Positions 1-8,462 are shown, counted from the first letter of the stretch. The stretch is 64,000 bases of DNA from Paenibacillus sp. L3-i20 (GCF_022180385.2 NZ_BQME02000001.1:1943678-2007677), one strand, 5' to 3'. Program-made: numbers and translations. The notes: generated by a model not told the origin, from the sequence alone.

Positions 1-32
1 GCCTCATCGATAATGTCATTTATCGATGAGGC
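1..32. terminator. Perfect hairpin at window start
   Basis: A 13-bp perfect inverted repeat (GCCTCATCGATAA and its complement) with a 6-base loop lies 3' of the reductase gene, which is read leftwards. Position and stability suggest a terminator for the polysaccharide operon. The T-run expected on the minus strand would lie outside the window, so this is not proven. Confidence 0.5.
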
Positions 33-75
33 TGCACCTCGTACGTCGCGCATACTGTAACCCGTTAAAATTGGG

Positions 76-930
76 TTAATCAAAATAATGAGGGTATAAA
101 CTTTTGTGTGTGTCGACCCATTGTTTCATTTCGGCTACCATCACTTCGTAACTTGGAACTTCAAATGAAAGATCCGTGCGGGTGTTCACTAACGTTTTAT
201 CTGCATTCACAGTATCACTAGGCGTAATAGTGAGCTCATCCGCCTTGAAAGTTTTGTTGAATAGCTTTAATAAATCGAACTTAGTAATACTTTTGTTATT
301 AACAAGATTATAGATGCCCGTTATACGTTCCGTTGCTGCTTTTTCCATTGCTTTTGCTAATGTTAAAGTAGTTACACCGGTCCAAATAGCGCCTGTATAT
401 CCGTTAATGTTGCCCTTTTGCTTCATGAACCAATTAAACAATCCGATGCCATCCTTCTTCATATCTGGACCAATAATAGAGTTGCGGAAGGTTAAATGAT
501 GAGTATGATCAATTTCACCTAAAGCTTTTGTTCTATCGTAAAAGGTATCCCCATCATAATGACTATGCTCATAATAGGGGGCAGACTTTCCAGAGAAAAC
601 ACAATCTGTGCTCATATGAATAAGTTTAGTTGCAGTTCCTTTTAATAGATCAGCAATCGCATGCGGCAAGTAACTGTTTAAGTAAACGGCTCTTGCGGGC
701 TCTAAGTCGCAGGCTTGGTTTAGAACACCAATACAATTGATGATCACATCATAGCCCTTTGTTTGAAGCAGCGAGTGTAGGGAATAGTTTTCGGAAATGG
801 TCCCATTAATATTTTCACCAAAAGGAAAGGGGGATCGTGAAAAGGTAGTGACCTCATGCCCCTTCTCCTGCAAATAGATAGAGATGGTGTGACCAGCCAT
901 TCCGGAAGCCCCAAGTATTAAAAATTTCAT
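76..930 (-). CDS. RmlD-like NAD(P)-dependent sugar-nucleotide reductase
   Basis: Extended SDR fold protein of 284 aa. The Rossmann motif GASGMAG is at residues 7-13, and a YxxxK pair (Y131, K135) follows an MSTDCVFSG strand typical of dTDP-4-dehydrorhamnose reductase relatives. The start is ATG at 930 because GGAGG precedes it, although the frame is open to 948. Its ATG overlaps the stop of the upstream dehydratase (ATGA), so translation is probably coupled. Beside a CapE-type dehydratase it would reduce the 4-keto sugar made by that enzyme, as CapF/FnlB do in L-FucNAc pathways. It lacks the C-terminal cupin domain of CapF. The family is well supported; the exact substrate is inference. Confidence 0.85.
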   Translation of the reverse strand: MKFLILGASGMAGHTISIYLQEKGHEVTTFSRSPFPFGENINGTISENYSLHSLLQTKGYDVIINCIGVLNQACDLEPARAVYLNSYLPHAIADLLKGTATKLIHMSTDCVFSGKSAPYYEHSHYDGDTFYDRTKALGEIDHTHHLTFRNSIIGPDMKKDGIGLFNWFMKQKGNINGYTGAIWTGVTTLTLAKAMEKAATERITGIYNLVNNKSITKFDLLKLFNKTFKADELTITPSDTVNADKTLVNTRTDLSFEVPSYEVMVAEMKQWVDTHKSLYPHYFD

Positions 931-1955
931 GCTATTCCTCCGTTCCATCGGAGCAATTCATCTTTGATATAGGGAAGTTGCAGCAATCTCTCTTTTATTT
1001 CAGGGACGGAAAGGATCGTTGTATTGTTGGAGTTATATTCATCGGTTAAAGTGATTTTGGGGGAGCCTTCTTCGAGATATTTGCCATAATTCAGATCGCG
1101 ATTATCTGCTGGAATTTTATAAAAATTGCCCATATCTATAGCCTTTGCAGCCTCTTCTTTTGTAAGAAGAACTTCATATATCTTTTCGCCGTGGCGGGTT
1201 CCGATAATATCTACAGCATTACTCGCTTCAAACAATTCAAGCAATGCCTGTGCCAGATCTGCCATGTAAGCAGAAGGTGATTTCTGCACGACGATGTCGC
1301 CATTGGCAGCATTATTGAATGCGTACAATACGAGCTCAACAGCTTCTTCAAGGCTCATAATAAAGCGAGTCATTTTGGGATCGGTAATCGTTAATCGTTT
1401 ACCCGCTTTAATTTGTTCGACGAACAATGGGATAACTGAACCTCGTGATGCCATTACATTTCCGTATCTAGTGCCGCAAATCAATGTTTTGTCAGGCGTA
1501 ACAATTCTAGACTTGGCGATAAATATTTTTTCCATCATCGCTTTCGAAATGCCCATCGCATTAACAGGATATGCAGCTTTATCTGTAGACAGACAGATGA
1601 CCTTCTGCACACCCGCTTGAATGGCGGCAGTTAATACATTATCTGTACCTAGTACATTTGTTTTCACAGCCTCGATCGGGTGAAATTCACAAGAGGGAAC
1701 TTGCTTGAGGGCTGCAGCATGGAAAATGAGGTCTACGCCATACATCGCATTATTAATGCTGCTGCTATCGCGTACATCGCCAATAAAAAACTTGATTTTG
1801 TTATGGTTATAAAGGAGCCGCATATCATCCTGTTTCTTTTCATCACGCGAAAATATACGAATCTCCTTTATATCTGTATTTAAAAATCGTTGCAATACGA
1901 CATTGCCAAATGAACCAGTGCCACCTGTTATGAGCAAAGTTTTATTTTTAAACAC
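927..1955 (-). CDS. CapE/FnlA-type UDP-GlcNAc 4,6-dehydratase/5-epimerase
   Basis: Polysaccharide-biosynthesis SDR of 342 aa. TGGTGSFG is at residues 10-17 and STDK at 123-126. The catalytic region reads M134-x3-K138 instead of the usual YxxxK, a hallmark of the CapE/WbjB/FnlA branch rather than PseB. That branch converts UDP-GlcNAc to a UDP-2-acetamido-2,6-dideoxy-4-keto-hexose for capsule or O-antigen sugars. The only usable start is GTG at 1955: a TGA lies in frame just upstream and GGTGAT sits 8 bases before it. It lies between a GT2 gene and an RmlD-like reductase. The UDP-sugar epimerase that would complete L-FucNAc synthesis is not in the window. Confidence 0.88.
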   Translation of the reverse strand: MFKNKTLLITGGTGSFGNVVLQRFLNTDIKEIRIFSRDEKKQDDMRLLYNHNKIKFFIGDVRDSSSINNAMYGVDLIFHAAALKQVPSCEFHPIEAVKTNVLGTDNVLTAAIQAGVQKVICLSTDKAAYPVNAMGISKAMMEKIFIAKSRIVTPDKTLICGTRYGNVMASRGSVIPLFVEQIKAGKRLTITDPKMTRFIMSLEEAVELVLYAFNNAANGDIVVQKSPSAYMADLAQALLELFEASNAVDIIGTRHGEKIYEVLLTKEEAAKAIDMGNFYKIPADNRDLNYGKYLEEGSPKITLTDEYNSNNTTILSVPEIKERLLQLPYIKDELLRWNGGIA

Positions 1956-2016
1956 AGCTGTACATCACCATCCTCATTGATGAGGGGCATCTCACAAATT
2001 TCACGACGGAAATTTA

Positions 2017-2616
2017 TTATTTCAGCCCTTTTAGGTGCAAATTAGATTCTGAGTCTTCGCGGTAAAAGTTGTACCAATAAGCTGATAAGCCTGTATATTT
2101 TGACGTTGGTCGTTTATCCATTAACATTCTATTAAAATCCCAATCGCCAGCGATATCCTTCCTTGTTGTAAATCTCGCGTCGCCAATAAAGCTTCTTCGA
2201 ATGATTTTGAATTGACCGCACCACGAGTACTCATTACTCGGATATTTAGTAAATAAGTGTCCATCCTTAGTGAGCATGTTGTAGTAATAGATGTCGTATT
2301 GACCGTCGATTTGCGCTAATACGTCTTTAATGGCAGGCAAATAGTGATCGTCGCTATCTATAATGGCAACATAATCCCCTCGTGCTTCCTCAATACAACG
2401 ATTGTAGGAATAGCTGGCGCCGCTATTTTTTTCGTTCACTAGTATGCGCAATTGCGGCCAAATTGTTTTGTATTGTTGCAGAATAGCTAATGTATTGTCC
2501 GTAGAGGCATCTTCACAAACTACTATTTCATAGGCATATTCTTTCGGAATACTTTCTAGCATAGTTACAATCCACCGAGCACTATTATATGCGGGCGTCA
2601 AAAAACTGATTTTCAT
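2017..2616 (-). CDS. Family 2 glycosyltransferase
   Basis: GT-A fold transferase of 199 aa. It opens with the typical MKISFLTPAYNSARW strand, has an ED motif near residue 35 and a DSDD metal/nucleotide-binding motif at 87-90. The start ATG has GAGGTG upstream. It lies 60 bases before the CapE-type gene on the same strand and is probably the first gene in this window of a surface-polysaccharide operon. No membrane segment is visible, so it is probably a cytoplasmic enzyme acting at the membrane. Donor and acceptor cannot be read from sequence. It is at the short end of the family. Confidence 0.88.
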   Translation of the reverse strand: MKISFLTPAYNSARWIVTMLESIPKEYAYEIVVCEDASTDNTLAILQQYKTIWPQLRILVNEKNSGASYSYNRCIEEARGDYVAIIDSDDHYLPAIKDVLAQIDGQYDIYYYNMLTKDGHLFTKYPSNEYSWCGQFKIIRRSFIGDARFTTRKDIAGDWDFNRMLMDKRPTSKYTGLSAYWYNFYREDSESNLHLKGLK

Positions 2617-2962
2617 AAAACACCTCGTTATGAGTAATGGTCATTCTGAGACATGTGAGGCTGATGCCAATCTAGTAATATACGTGTATACCCGTAGACC
2701 GTAACTTTATCCTTAATAAATATATGTTTGTTAGTGGCTAATCGTTACAATTACGGGCGGTGAGCTAAGAGATTCCTTTGATAGATGAGTGGACGGCGTA
2801 ATGATGAAGCTTGAGCAAAGGGCTAATGGAAGTGCGAAACCTCTTATTTAAACCTAACGTATTATTGAAATTGGAAAATAAGGGGGTTTTAGCATGGTGC
2901 AAGAGACGAAAGTCGCTCTGCTCGAAGGGGATAAAATTGTTTTGCGATGCGTAGTGGAATCA
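2617..2962. other. Intergenic stretch, no gene recognised
   Basis: Upstream region of the polysaccharide genes (minus strand) and of the kinase remnant (plus strand). No clear promoter, repeat or conserved coding sequence was found. A GGGGG ribosome-binding-like site at about 2883 precedes an ATG at 2894 that opens a 62-codon frame, but this frame runs out of register with the kinase remnant that follows. I treat it as a chance or decayed frame. Confidence 0.4.
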
Positions 2963-3178
2963 GATTGTATTGCATGCTCGGAAATATACGATAGAAGCTG
3001 GCTCTATAGGCAGAAATTATTCGAAATCTACGGGGATGGGGCTGTATTTTGCGAAGCAAATGGCGCTTTAAGGAGACCATGATCTTTCCATGGAATCGGA
3101 AGAAGGAGAGTATACGACGGTCACTGTTCATTTCCCTAAGATGAGAGATTATTATCAATTTGACCGTACAATGGATTA
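2963..3178 (+). pseudogene. Remnant of a Bce-type sensor histidine kinase (C-terminus)
   Basis: Only the last part of the ATPase domain survives. One frame (about 3020-3075) encodes a G2-box-like stretch reading STGMGLYFAKQMAL, followed by an in-frame TAA. The same register continues with GDHDLSMESEEGEYTTV and ends at a TAG at about 3178. This pattern matches the end of BceS-like kinases. No dimerisation domain or N-terminus remains, so it is a pseudogene fragment. No partner regulator lies nearby. Confidence 0.6.
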
Positions 3179-3251
3179 GCTAGTTTTTCCTCTGCACGTA
3201 GAACTTCCCTTATTAGAAAGCCTTAAGAATCCACGACACTGATATACGAGG

Positions 3252-3297
3252 TGATATACTCCTAATACATCAGAGAAAAACATCAGGGGGTATATCA
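3252..3297 (+). promoter_or_regulatory. Inverted repeat that can sequester the ribosome binding site of the NlpC/P60 gene
   Basis: TGATATACTCC at 3252-3262 can pair with GGGGTATATCA at 3287-3297, with one G-U wobble and a 24-base loop. This hides the AGGGGG ribosome binding site and the first base of the start codon. The left arm also contains TATACT, which could instead be a -10 box; in that case the arm would not be transcribed. Both readings come from sequence alone. Confidence 0.35.
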
Positions 3298-3806
3298 TGC
3301 AATACAATTGGATTAAGAAAACGTTAATTGCAACATCATGTTGCGTAGCTATTATGTCTGCTCAATCGGTGGTCGGCACTTCTCATATTGGACAAGCCCA
3401 AGCGGCTTCCAAAGTAACGGCATCGGCTAAGGCAGACAAGGTTGTCGCTACAGCAAAATCACTGCAAGGTAAAGTTAAGTATAAGTATGGAGTTAACAAT
3501 CCAAGTAGATTGATTTTTGATTGTTCTTCATTTACGAAGTATGTCTTCGGTAAACAAGGTGTGAACTTGAAGTGGGGTACTTCTTCTCAGAAGAACCAAG
3601 GATCTTACGTATCCAAAAGCAATCTGCGTGCTGGCGATTTGATTTTCTTTAACAACGGAAGATCGTCTAAAGTTAGCCACGTCGGTATCTACATCGGTAA
3701 TGGACAGTTTATTCATAATACGACTGGCAGTAGAGTGAACGGTGTCGTTATTAATAAACTGAGTGATTACTCGAAGCGTTACTCAACAGCTAGAAGAGTA
3801 CTGTAG
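3297..3806 (+). CDS. Secreted NlpC/P60 peptidoglycan endopeptidase
   Basis: 169 aa. It has a signal peptide (residues 1 to about 36, cleavage near AQA-AS) followed by a single NlpC/P60 domain with the catalytic Cys76 in FDCSSF, His128 in SHVGIY and His140 in FIHN. Such enzymes cut the D-Glu to diamino-acid bond of stem peptides in the cell wall. No LysM, SH3 or SLH anchor is present, so it probably acts as a free hydrolase. AGGGGG lies 6 bases before the ATG. The leader can form an 11-bp stem covering this ribosome binding site, and a terminator follows. Confidence 0.93.
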   Translation: MQYNWIKKTLIATSCCVAIMSAQSVVGTSHIGQAQAASKVTASAKADKVVATAKSLQGKVKYKYGVNNPSRLIFDCSSFTKYVFGKQGVNLKWGTSSQKNQGSYVSKSNLRAGDLIFFNNGRSSKVSHVGIYIGNGQFIHNTTGSRVNGVVINKLSDYSKRYSTARRVL

Positions 3807-3833
3807 TTACACGAAGTAGTCTGAAAGTAATGG

Positions 3834-3880
3834 TAGGCTATGGCTCGATACAAATCGAGACGTAGCCTATTTGTATATTT
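3834..3880 (+). terminator. Terminator after the NlpC/P60 gene
   Basis: Nested inverted repeats TAGGCTA/TAGCCTA and CTCGAT/ATCGAG form one hairpin followed by a T-rich tract, 28 bases after the stop codon. Confidence 0.8.
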
Positions 3881-3930
3881 AACTGCTACTATTAGTTCAT
3901 AAGACTTATGAGCGAAAGGGAGTAGTGCAA

Positions 3931-4248
3931 GTGCAGCCATTTACAGAAAGAGTTATCTCGATTATAAAAAGCATACCAGAAGGGTATGTCATGACGTATG
4001 GGCAAATTGCAGGGGTGGCTGGTAGTGCAAGAGGGGCGAGACAAGTGGTGCGTATTCTTCATTCTATGAGCAGTGCATACGAATTACCCTGGCATAGAGT
4101 CGTGAACGCCAAGGGAGAAGTTGCTCTGCAGGATGATGAAGCTCGTTTTAAGCAGGTTCTTTATTTGAATGGTGAAGGTGTTATAACAGACGAAGATGGG
4201 CGTATTAATCTAGAGCAATACCGATATTGGCCTGATGCGAATCACTAA
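3931..4248 (+). CDS. Alkyltransferase-like (ATL) DNA-damage recognition protein
   Basis: 105 aa, corresponding to the DNA-binding domain of O6-alkylguanine-DNA alkyltransferase. The active-site motif is PWHRV (residues 53-57): tryptophan replaces the alkyl-accepting cysteine of PCHRV, which defines ATL proteins. Known ATLs bind O6-alkylguanine and flag it for nucleotide excision repair instead of repairing it. The helix-turn-helix GARQVVRIL that carries the arginine finger is present. I chose GTG at 3931 because AAAGGGAG lies 8 bases upstream; the in-frame GTG at 3925 is too close to that site. A UvrC-like GIY-YIG protein is encoded about 59 kb away, with no evident link. Confidence 0.9.
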   Translation: MQPFTERVISIIKSIPEGYVMTYGQIAGVAGSARGARQVVRILHSMSSAYELPWHRVVNAKGEVALQDDEARFKQVLYLNGEGVITDEDGRINLEQYRYWPDANH

Positions 4249-4281
4249 ACTAAAAATCGACATGAAGGCAAGGTGGCATCC

Positions 4282-5022
4282 ATGCAACTTGGGAAACTAA
4301 TTGGCAAAGGTAATACGGCAACTGTATATGAATGGGGAGAAGGTACAGTACTTAAGCTTTTTGTTCAGGACTATCCCAAATATGAAGTAGAAAGAGAGTT
4401 TCAAAATGTTACTGCTATCAATGATATGAGCTTTGCAAAACCAAAAGCATATGAAATGATTAACTGCGAAGAGCAATTGGGTATTATATATGGGAGAGTT
4501 GAAGGCGAATCCCTGTTGAATTGGGTTTTTAGAACGGGAGATATTCAAGGTTGTGCGGAACGTATGGCAACGTTACATAAAACAATTGTTCAGAACAAAG
4601 TTAGTAATGTGCCGAATTACAAACAGTTTTTGAAAACGAATATATTAAATGCATTATCGGTTAATGTAGCGGAACAAGAAAGAGCTTTGGAGATTCTTGA
4701 TAGTTTAAAAGACGGAGACTCCCTTTGTCATGGTGATTATCATCCTGACAATATATTAATTTCAGACGAGCGTAAAACGGTTATAGACTTCATGAACGTG
4801 TGCCATGGAGATCCCTTGTATGATGTTGCAAGAACTGTTTATTTGGTGGAGTATACACCGGTTCCAGCGGATACAACTGCGGATGATAGAGAAGTAGTTC
4901 TGCAACTTAAGAAAATGCTGGCAGACTTATACCTAATTGAAATGAATGTTACTCGAGAAATGATTCAAGATTATTTAACTGTAATTACTGTTGCTAGATT
5001 AGGAGAGTGCCCTAACGAATAA
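4282..5022 (+). CDS. APH-family phosphotransferase, possibly C-terminally shortened
   Basis: 246 aa protein with the aminoglycoside phosphotransferase/choline kinase fold: a glycine-rich N-lobe (GKGNTATVYEWGEG), the catalytic loop HGDYHPDN at about 150-157 and the metal motif IDF at 168-170. Members phosphorylate small molecules such as aminoglycosides, macrolides, choline or amino sugars; the substrate is not predictable here. I start at ATG 4282, which has AAGGTGG 5 bases upstream, rather than GTG 4273, which overlaps that site. The protein stops shortly after VARLGE, where relatives often continue, so the end may have been shortened by a frameshift. Confidence 0.8.
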   Translation: MQLGKLIGKGNTATVYEWGEGTVLKLFVQDYPKYEVEREFQNVTAINDMSFAKPKAYEMINCEEQLGIIYGRVEGESLLNWVFRTGDIQGCAERMATLHKTIVQNKVSNVPNYKQFLKTNILNALSVNVAEQERALEILDSLKDGDSLCHGDYHPDNILISDERKTVIDFMNVCHGDPLYDVARTVYLVEYTPVPADTTADDREVVLQLKKMLADLYLIEMNVTREMIQDYLTVITVARLGECPNE

Positions 5023-5066
5023 TTTGAGATTAGCTGTTCTATGTTTTTGAATAACATGTGGTCTTA

Positions 5067-5340
5067 TCAGTTAACCTTTGGATGATGTAACGGAAGCTCA
5101 ATACTTATCTCGATAAAGCCGCCTTGTAAAGATGCGTATGCAGAGCCATCCATCTGTTCCGCTAACAGTTTCACAATAGACAAGCCTAATCCAGTGTTAT
5201 TAGTTCTGGCATGATCACTCGAATAAAAGCGATTAAAAAGGCGCGCTGGCAGTACTACATCAGCAGATTTCCCAGCGATTATTTCATCGAGAGCCTTCCT
5301 CATACCATTTAATGCGTATAGTCAAATCGCCACTATTAGC
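5067..5340 (-). pseudogene. Remnant of a sensor histidine kinase ATPase domain
   Basis: A 78-codon frame encodes the end of a HATPase domain: LFNRFYSSDHARTNNTGLGL, then SIVKLLAEQM and a short C-terminus. A second frame just upstream (to 5340) encodes an ANSGDLTIRIKWYEEGSR strand ending at a stop, the preceding part of the same domain, so there is a frameshift between them. No N-box, dimerisation domain or sensor remains. It is the second decayed kinase within 2.5 kb and differs from the first. Confidence 0.7.
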
Positions 5341-5446
5341 ATGGATGAATGGAGGCCATCTATTGATCGAGTAAAGTCGATAGTACCGCTAAATAAGGTA
5401 ATCTAGAATCGCAGAAGGCTTCCTTAATATGCTAATATTGAGTCAC

Positions 5447-5459
5447 ATGACACTGTCAT
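5447..5459. promoter_or_regulatory. Short palindrome upstream of the DUF418 gene
   Basis: ATGACA-C-TGTCAT is a 13-base palindrome about 90 bases before the DUF418 start codon. It could be an operator for an unknown repressor. No -35/-10 pair could be placed convincingly around it. Confidence 0.25.
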
Positions 5460-5547
5460 ATCAAACATCTGACTGCTGTGAATATTTCCATTTCTGGCTC
5501 TGCGCTAAAATATAGCTATGAACGGATTGGGAAGGATGAGGGATGTT

Positions 5548-6693
5548 ATGACAGGAAATAGCGGTAGATTGCGCTTGCTGGATATACTGAGAGGGTTCGC
5601 AGTACTCGGCACGCTCGGAACGAACATTTGGATCTTTGCTCATTTAGGGGACGTGAACTATACACTTTCCTATATGGGTATTGAATGGTGGGAGTCGTTC
5701 CAACAATTCGTTAGAGTTTTTGTTTTGTTTCTGGTTAATGGAAAGATGCTTGGCTTGCTCACGATTATGTTCGGGATTGGTCTGGAAATGAAGTATCAGC
5801 AAGCACTGCGAAAGGGCAATGCGTGGCCCGGTATTTATATTTGGGCGTCGATTATTCTTATAGCTGAAGGGTTCATCCATTTTACTCTCGTGATGGAATA
5901 TGATATTTTGATGAGCTATGGGATTACGGCCATTATTACTGCTTTTATTATAAAAGGCGGCGACCGTGCTATTCGCAGAGCAATGAAGATTATTGGTGGC
6001 CTTTATGGGTCGGTTATGGTTCTGCTTTTGATTTTAGTCATTTATCTTAGTGTAATAGGCGAGCAAATATTTTTGGGTAATTTAAACGAGGCAGTTCTGT
6101 TATATGGGGATGGAACCTGGCTACAGCAGGTAGCGTATCGCCTTACGAACTTTGCGTTTCTGCGGACAGAAGCAATATTTGTTATTCCAATGAATATTTT
6201 TCTATTCCTGTTAGGTATACGCATGATGAGGTCTGGATATTTTGCTCCTGATGACGTTGGAAAGAAAAAGCGGAGAAAGCTGCTTCAGATTGGACTCTGC
6301 GTAGGTATCCCGCTTAATATGCTCGTTTTTGTACCGGGTGGCGGCTTTGATCTGCCAGTGCGCTATTTATTTGCACCAATTCTTGCACTTGGATATATTG
6401 GGCTTATTGCTAAGATGGTAGAGGCCAATGAGAAGTTATGGCTATGGAGCAAATTGGAGTTAGTAGGCAAAATGTCACTCAGTAGTTATGTCCTGCAAAA
6501 TGTTATTTGTTCAATCTTATTTTATGGCTGGGGTTTAGGTTTAGGCGGCAAAGTAGACTCGGTAACAATTGTATTTATATGGTTTGTATTATGTAGCTTC
6601 CAAATCATGTTCGCCTCCCTATGGTTAAATAGATTTAAGCTAGGGCCAATGGAGTCAGCCAGGAAGGTTACAACAGGCCTCTTAGGTAAATAA
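5548..6693 (+). CDS. DUF418-family multispanning membrane protein
   Basis: 381 aa if started at ATG 5548. The RLLDILRGFAVLGTLGTN opening and a C-terminal block (KLELVGKMSLSSYVLQN, then WLNRFKLGPMES) are typical of the DUF418/YeiB family. About nine or ten hydrophobic helices are visible. The biochemical role is unknown; some relatives sit next to antimicrobial-response or lipid genes. GAGGG lies 5 bases before ATG 5548, whereas the upstream in-frame ATGs at 5518 and 5536 lack well-placed ribosome binding sites. It is followed by a DesK-like kinase and its regulator, which may control it or act on the same membrane signal. Confidence 0.82.
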   Translation: MTGNSGRLRLLDILRGFAVLGTLGTNIWIFAHLGDVNYTLSYMGIEWWESFQQFVRVFVLFLVNGKMLGLLTIMFGIGLEMKYQQALRKGNAWPGIYIWASIILIAEGFIHFTLVMEYDILMSYGITAIITAFIIKGGDRAIRRAMKIIGGLYGSVMVLLLILVIYLSVIGEQIFLGNLNEAVLLYGDGTWLQQVAYRLTNFAFLRTEAIFVIPMNIFLFLLGIRMMRSGYFAPDDVGKKKRRKLLQIGLCVGIPLNMLVFVPGGGFDLPVRYLFAPILALGYIGLIAKMVEANEKLWLWSKLELVGKMSLSSYVLQNVICSILFYGWGLGLGGKVDSVTIVFIWFVLCSFQIMFASLWLNRFKLGPMESARKVTTGLLGK

Positions 6694-6730
6694 TAGACCG
6701 ATTCATCAACGGATAAGGTGTGTATGAGCG

Positions 6731-7843
6731 ATGCTAAAAGGGATATATCCCGTCGATCAAATTGAAAAATATCTTCTTATTGATGTGCTATTCACAGGCT
6801 TACTAATCTATTTGATAGTAGTGGAGGAAGATCAATTATCTATAGGGATAAAGCTTGTACTGATCCTGTTTTATTTGCTCGCCCTCTATGTGGGACTTTG
6901 GTATAAGGATTGGCGCCAGCTTATGGCAACACTTACTGGGAGCTTAGTGCTCGTGGTGCTAGGTATTTACCTTGGAGAGTGGATACTGATGTACGGTTTT
7001 GTCTTCGCTGATCTGCTCGGCAGAGCTAATCGGAGAGCAACCATCGCCGCTGGGATGTGTGGAATTGTAGCGATGTTTTTTCTGTACAGTTGGATGGATA
7101 CAGGCAATCCATTTGCTTTTATTTCGACACTGATCTTCCCGTTTATGATTGCTCAGCTCGCCACGCCAATTGTCGTTTATACGAGGGGAAGAGCTCATCT
7201 CTTGAAGGAGAAGCTTGATATCGCTAATGCTCAACTTGAACGGTTTATTCAAGAGGAAGAACGGAATCGGATTGCTAGGGATCTTCACGACACACTCGGT
7301 CAAACGTTAACGATGATTAAACTAAAGAGTGAATTAACAATGAGACTAGTGGACAAAAATCCAGAGAAGGCTAAAGATGAGCTGCTTGATATTGTGAACA
7401 ACTCAAGGTATGCGTTAAAGCAGGTAAGGGAGCTTGTTACTGACATGAAGTTTGTTTCCTTTACAAAAGAAATGGAGTTGTCGAAAGAGATACTTCGCAA
7501 AGCAGGCATTGAAATGATTGTGGAGGGAGATCGAGCTATTATTCCGTTATCTAATGTAGCGGAAACGATGGCTGCCCTCTCAGTCAGGGAAGCTGTTACA
7601 AATATTATTAAACATAGTGAAGCGGATCAATGTACGGTAGCGCATTACATACAGTTCGAGCACTATTATATTAAAGTGAGTGACAACGGCAATGGACATA
7701 TCAAACAAGGTGACGGAAATGGATTGCTGTCAATAAAAGAAAGAATGAGCAAGCTGCAAGGAGATATGTATATATCTGCTGAACCGGACAAAGGAACGGT
7801 CATTACGTTAAAGGTTCCATTAGCGAGCATTGGGAGGGTATAG
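6731..7843 (+). CDS. DesK/LiaS-like membrane sensor histidine kinase
   Basis: 370 aa. The N-terminal half has about five hydrophobic helices (residues 13-150) with very short loops. It is followed by a linker helix, a HisKA_3 dimerisation domain with phospho-acceptor His186 in ARDLHDTLGQ, and a C-terminal HATPase domain (N-box REAVTNIIKHSEA, G-box SDNGNG). This architecture is known from sensors of membrane fluidity or envelope stress. The stop is 3 bases before the response-regulator start, so the two form an operon. The stimulus cannot be deduced; the neighbouring DUF418 gene suggests a membrane-related one. Confidence 0.9.
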   Translation: MLKGIYPVDQIEKYLLIDVLFTGLLIYLIVVEEDQLSIGIKLVLILFYLLALYVGLWYKDWRQLMATLTGSLVLVVLGIYLGEWILMYGFVFADLLGRANRRATIAAGMCGIVAMFFLYSWMDTGNPFAFISTLIFPFMIAQLATPIVVYTRGRAHLLKEKLDIANAQLERFIQEEERNRIARDLHDTLGQTLTMIKLKSELTMRLVDKNPEKAKDELLDIVNNSRYALKQVRELVTDMKFVSFTKEMELSKEILRKAGIEMIVEGDRAIIPLSNVAETMAALSVREAVTNIIKHSEADQCTVAHYIQFEHYYIKVSDNGNGHIKQGDGNGLLSIKERMSKLQGDMYISAEPDKGTVITLKVPLASIGRV

Positions 7844-7846
7844 TCG

Positions 7847-8452
7847 GTGATCCGAGTCATCATAGCAGAAGACCAGAAGTTGCTTCGAGGAACATTAACC
7901 TCCTTGTTATCAATGGAGGAGGATATCGAGGTTGTAGCAGAAGCGGAAAATGGTCTCCAAGCATGGGACGCTATTAGGCAACATGAGCCGGATGTTTGTC
8001 TGCTCGATATTGAGATTCCTTCCCTTACCGGACTTGAGGTAGCAGAGAAGCTTAGGGAAGAGGGATGCCCTTCGAAAATCATCATTGTAACGACATTCGC
8101 TCGCCCTGGTTTTTTGCAAAAGGCGATGGATCTGAAAGTCGACGGCTATTTATTAAAAGATGAGCCAATCGACTTTTTAATTCATTCTATACGTAAGGTC
8201 ATGGCTGGGGAGCGGGTTATTAGCACAGACCTAGCGGCGGTTCTTTTTCTAAAGGAAGAAAATCCGTTGTCGGAGCGGGAGACCAATGTGCTGAGACTAT
8301 CTAGGTCGGGATTGTCGACTAGGGAAATTGCGAAGCAATTATTTCTAACCGATGGGACAGTTCGCAACTATTTGTCTATCGCCATCCAGAAGATGGAAGT
8401 TGAGACAAGGCAGCAAGCGACCGAAAAAGCGCATGAGCGCGGGTGGATTTAA
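7847..8452 (+). CDS. NarL/DesR-family response regulator
   Basis: 201 aa. A receiver domain (acidic residues in AEDQ, phospho-acceptor Asp54 in LLDIEIP, conserved Lys in LLKDEP) is joined to a LuxR-type helix-turn-helix (LSTREIAKQLFLTDGTVRNY). It is the partner of the kinase just upstream. The start is GTG with GGGAGGG 9 bases before it. A strong terminator follows, ending this two- or three-gene unit. Confidence 0.93.
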   Translation: MIRVIIAEDQKLLRGTLTSLLSMEEDIEVVAEAENGLQAWDAIRQHEPDVCLLDIEIPSLTGLEVAEKLREEGCPSKIIIVTTFARPGFLQKAMDLKVDGYLLKDEPIDFLIHSIRKVMAGERVISTDLAAVLFLKEENPLSERETNVLRLSRSGLSTREIAKQLFLTDGTVRNYLSIAIQKMEVETRQQATEKAHERGWI

Positions 8453-8462
8453 TCGTAAACGA

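Noticed and set aside
2894-3082. 62-codon plus-strand frame with a good ribosome binding site
   Set aside because: Its register conflicts with the clearly kinase-like sequence TGMGLYFAKQ read in another frame over the same bases, so it is probably a chance or decayed frame.
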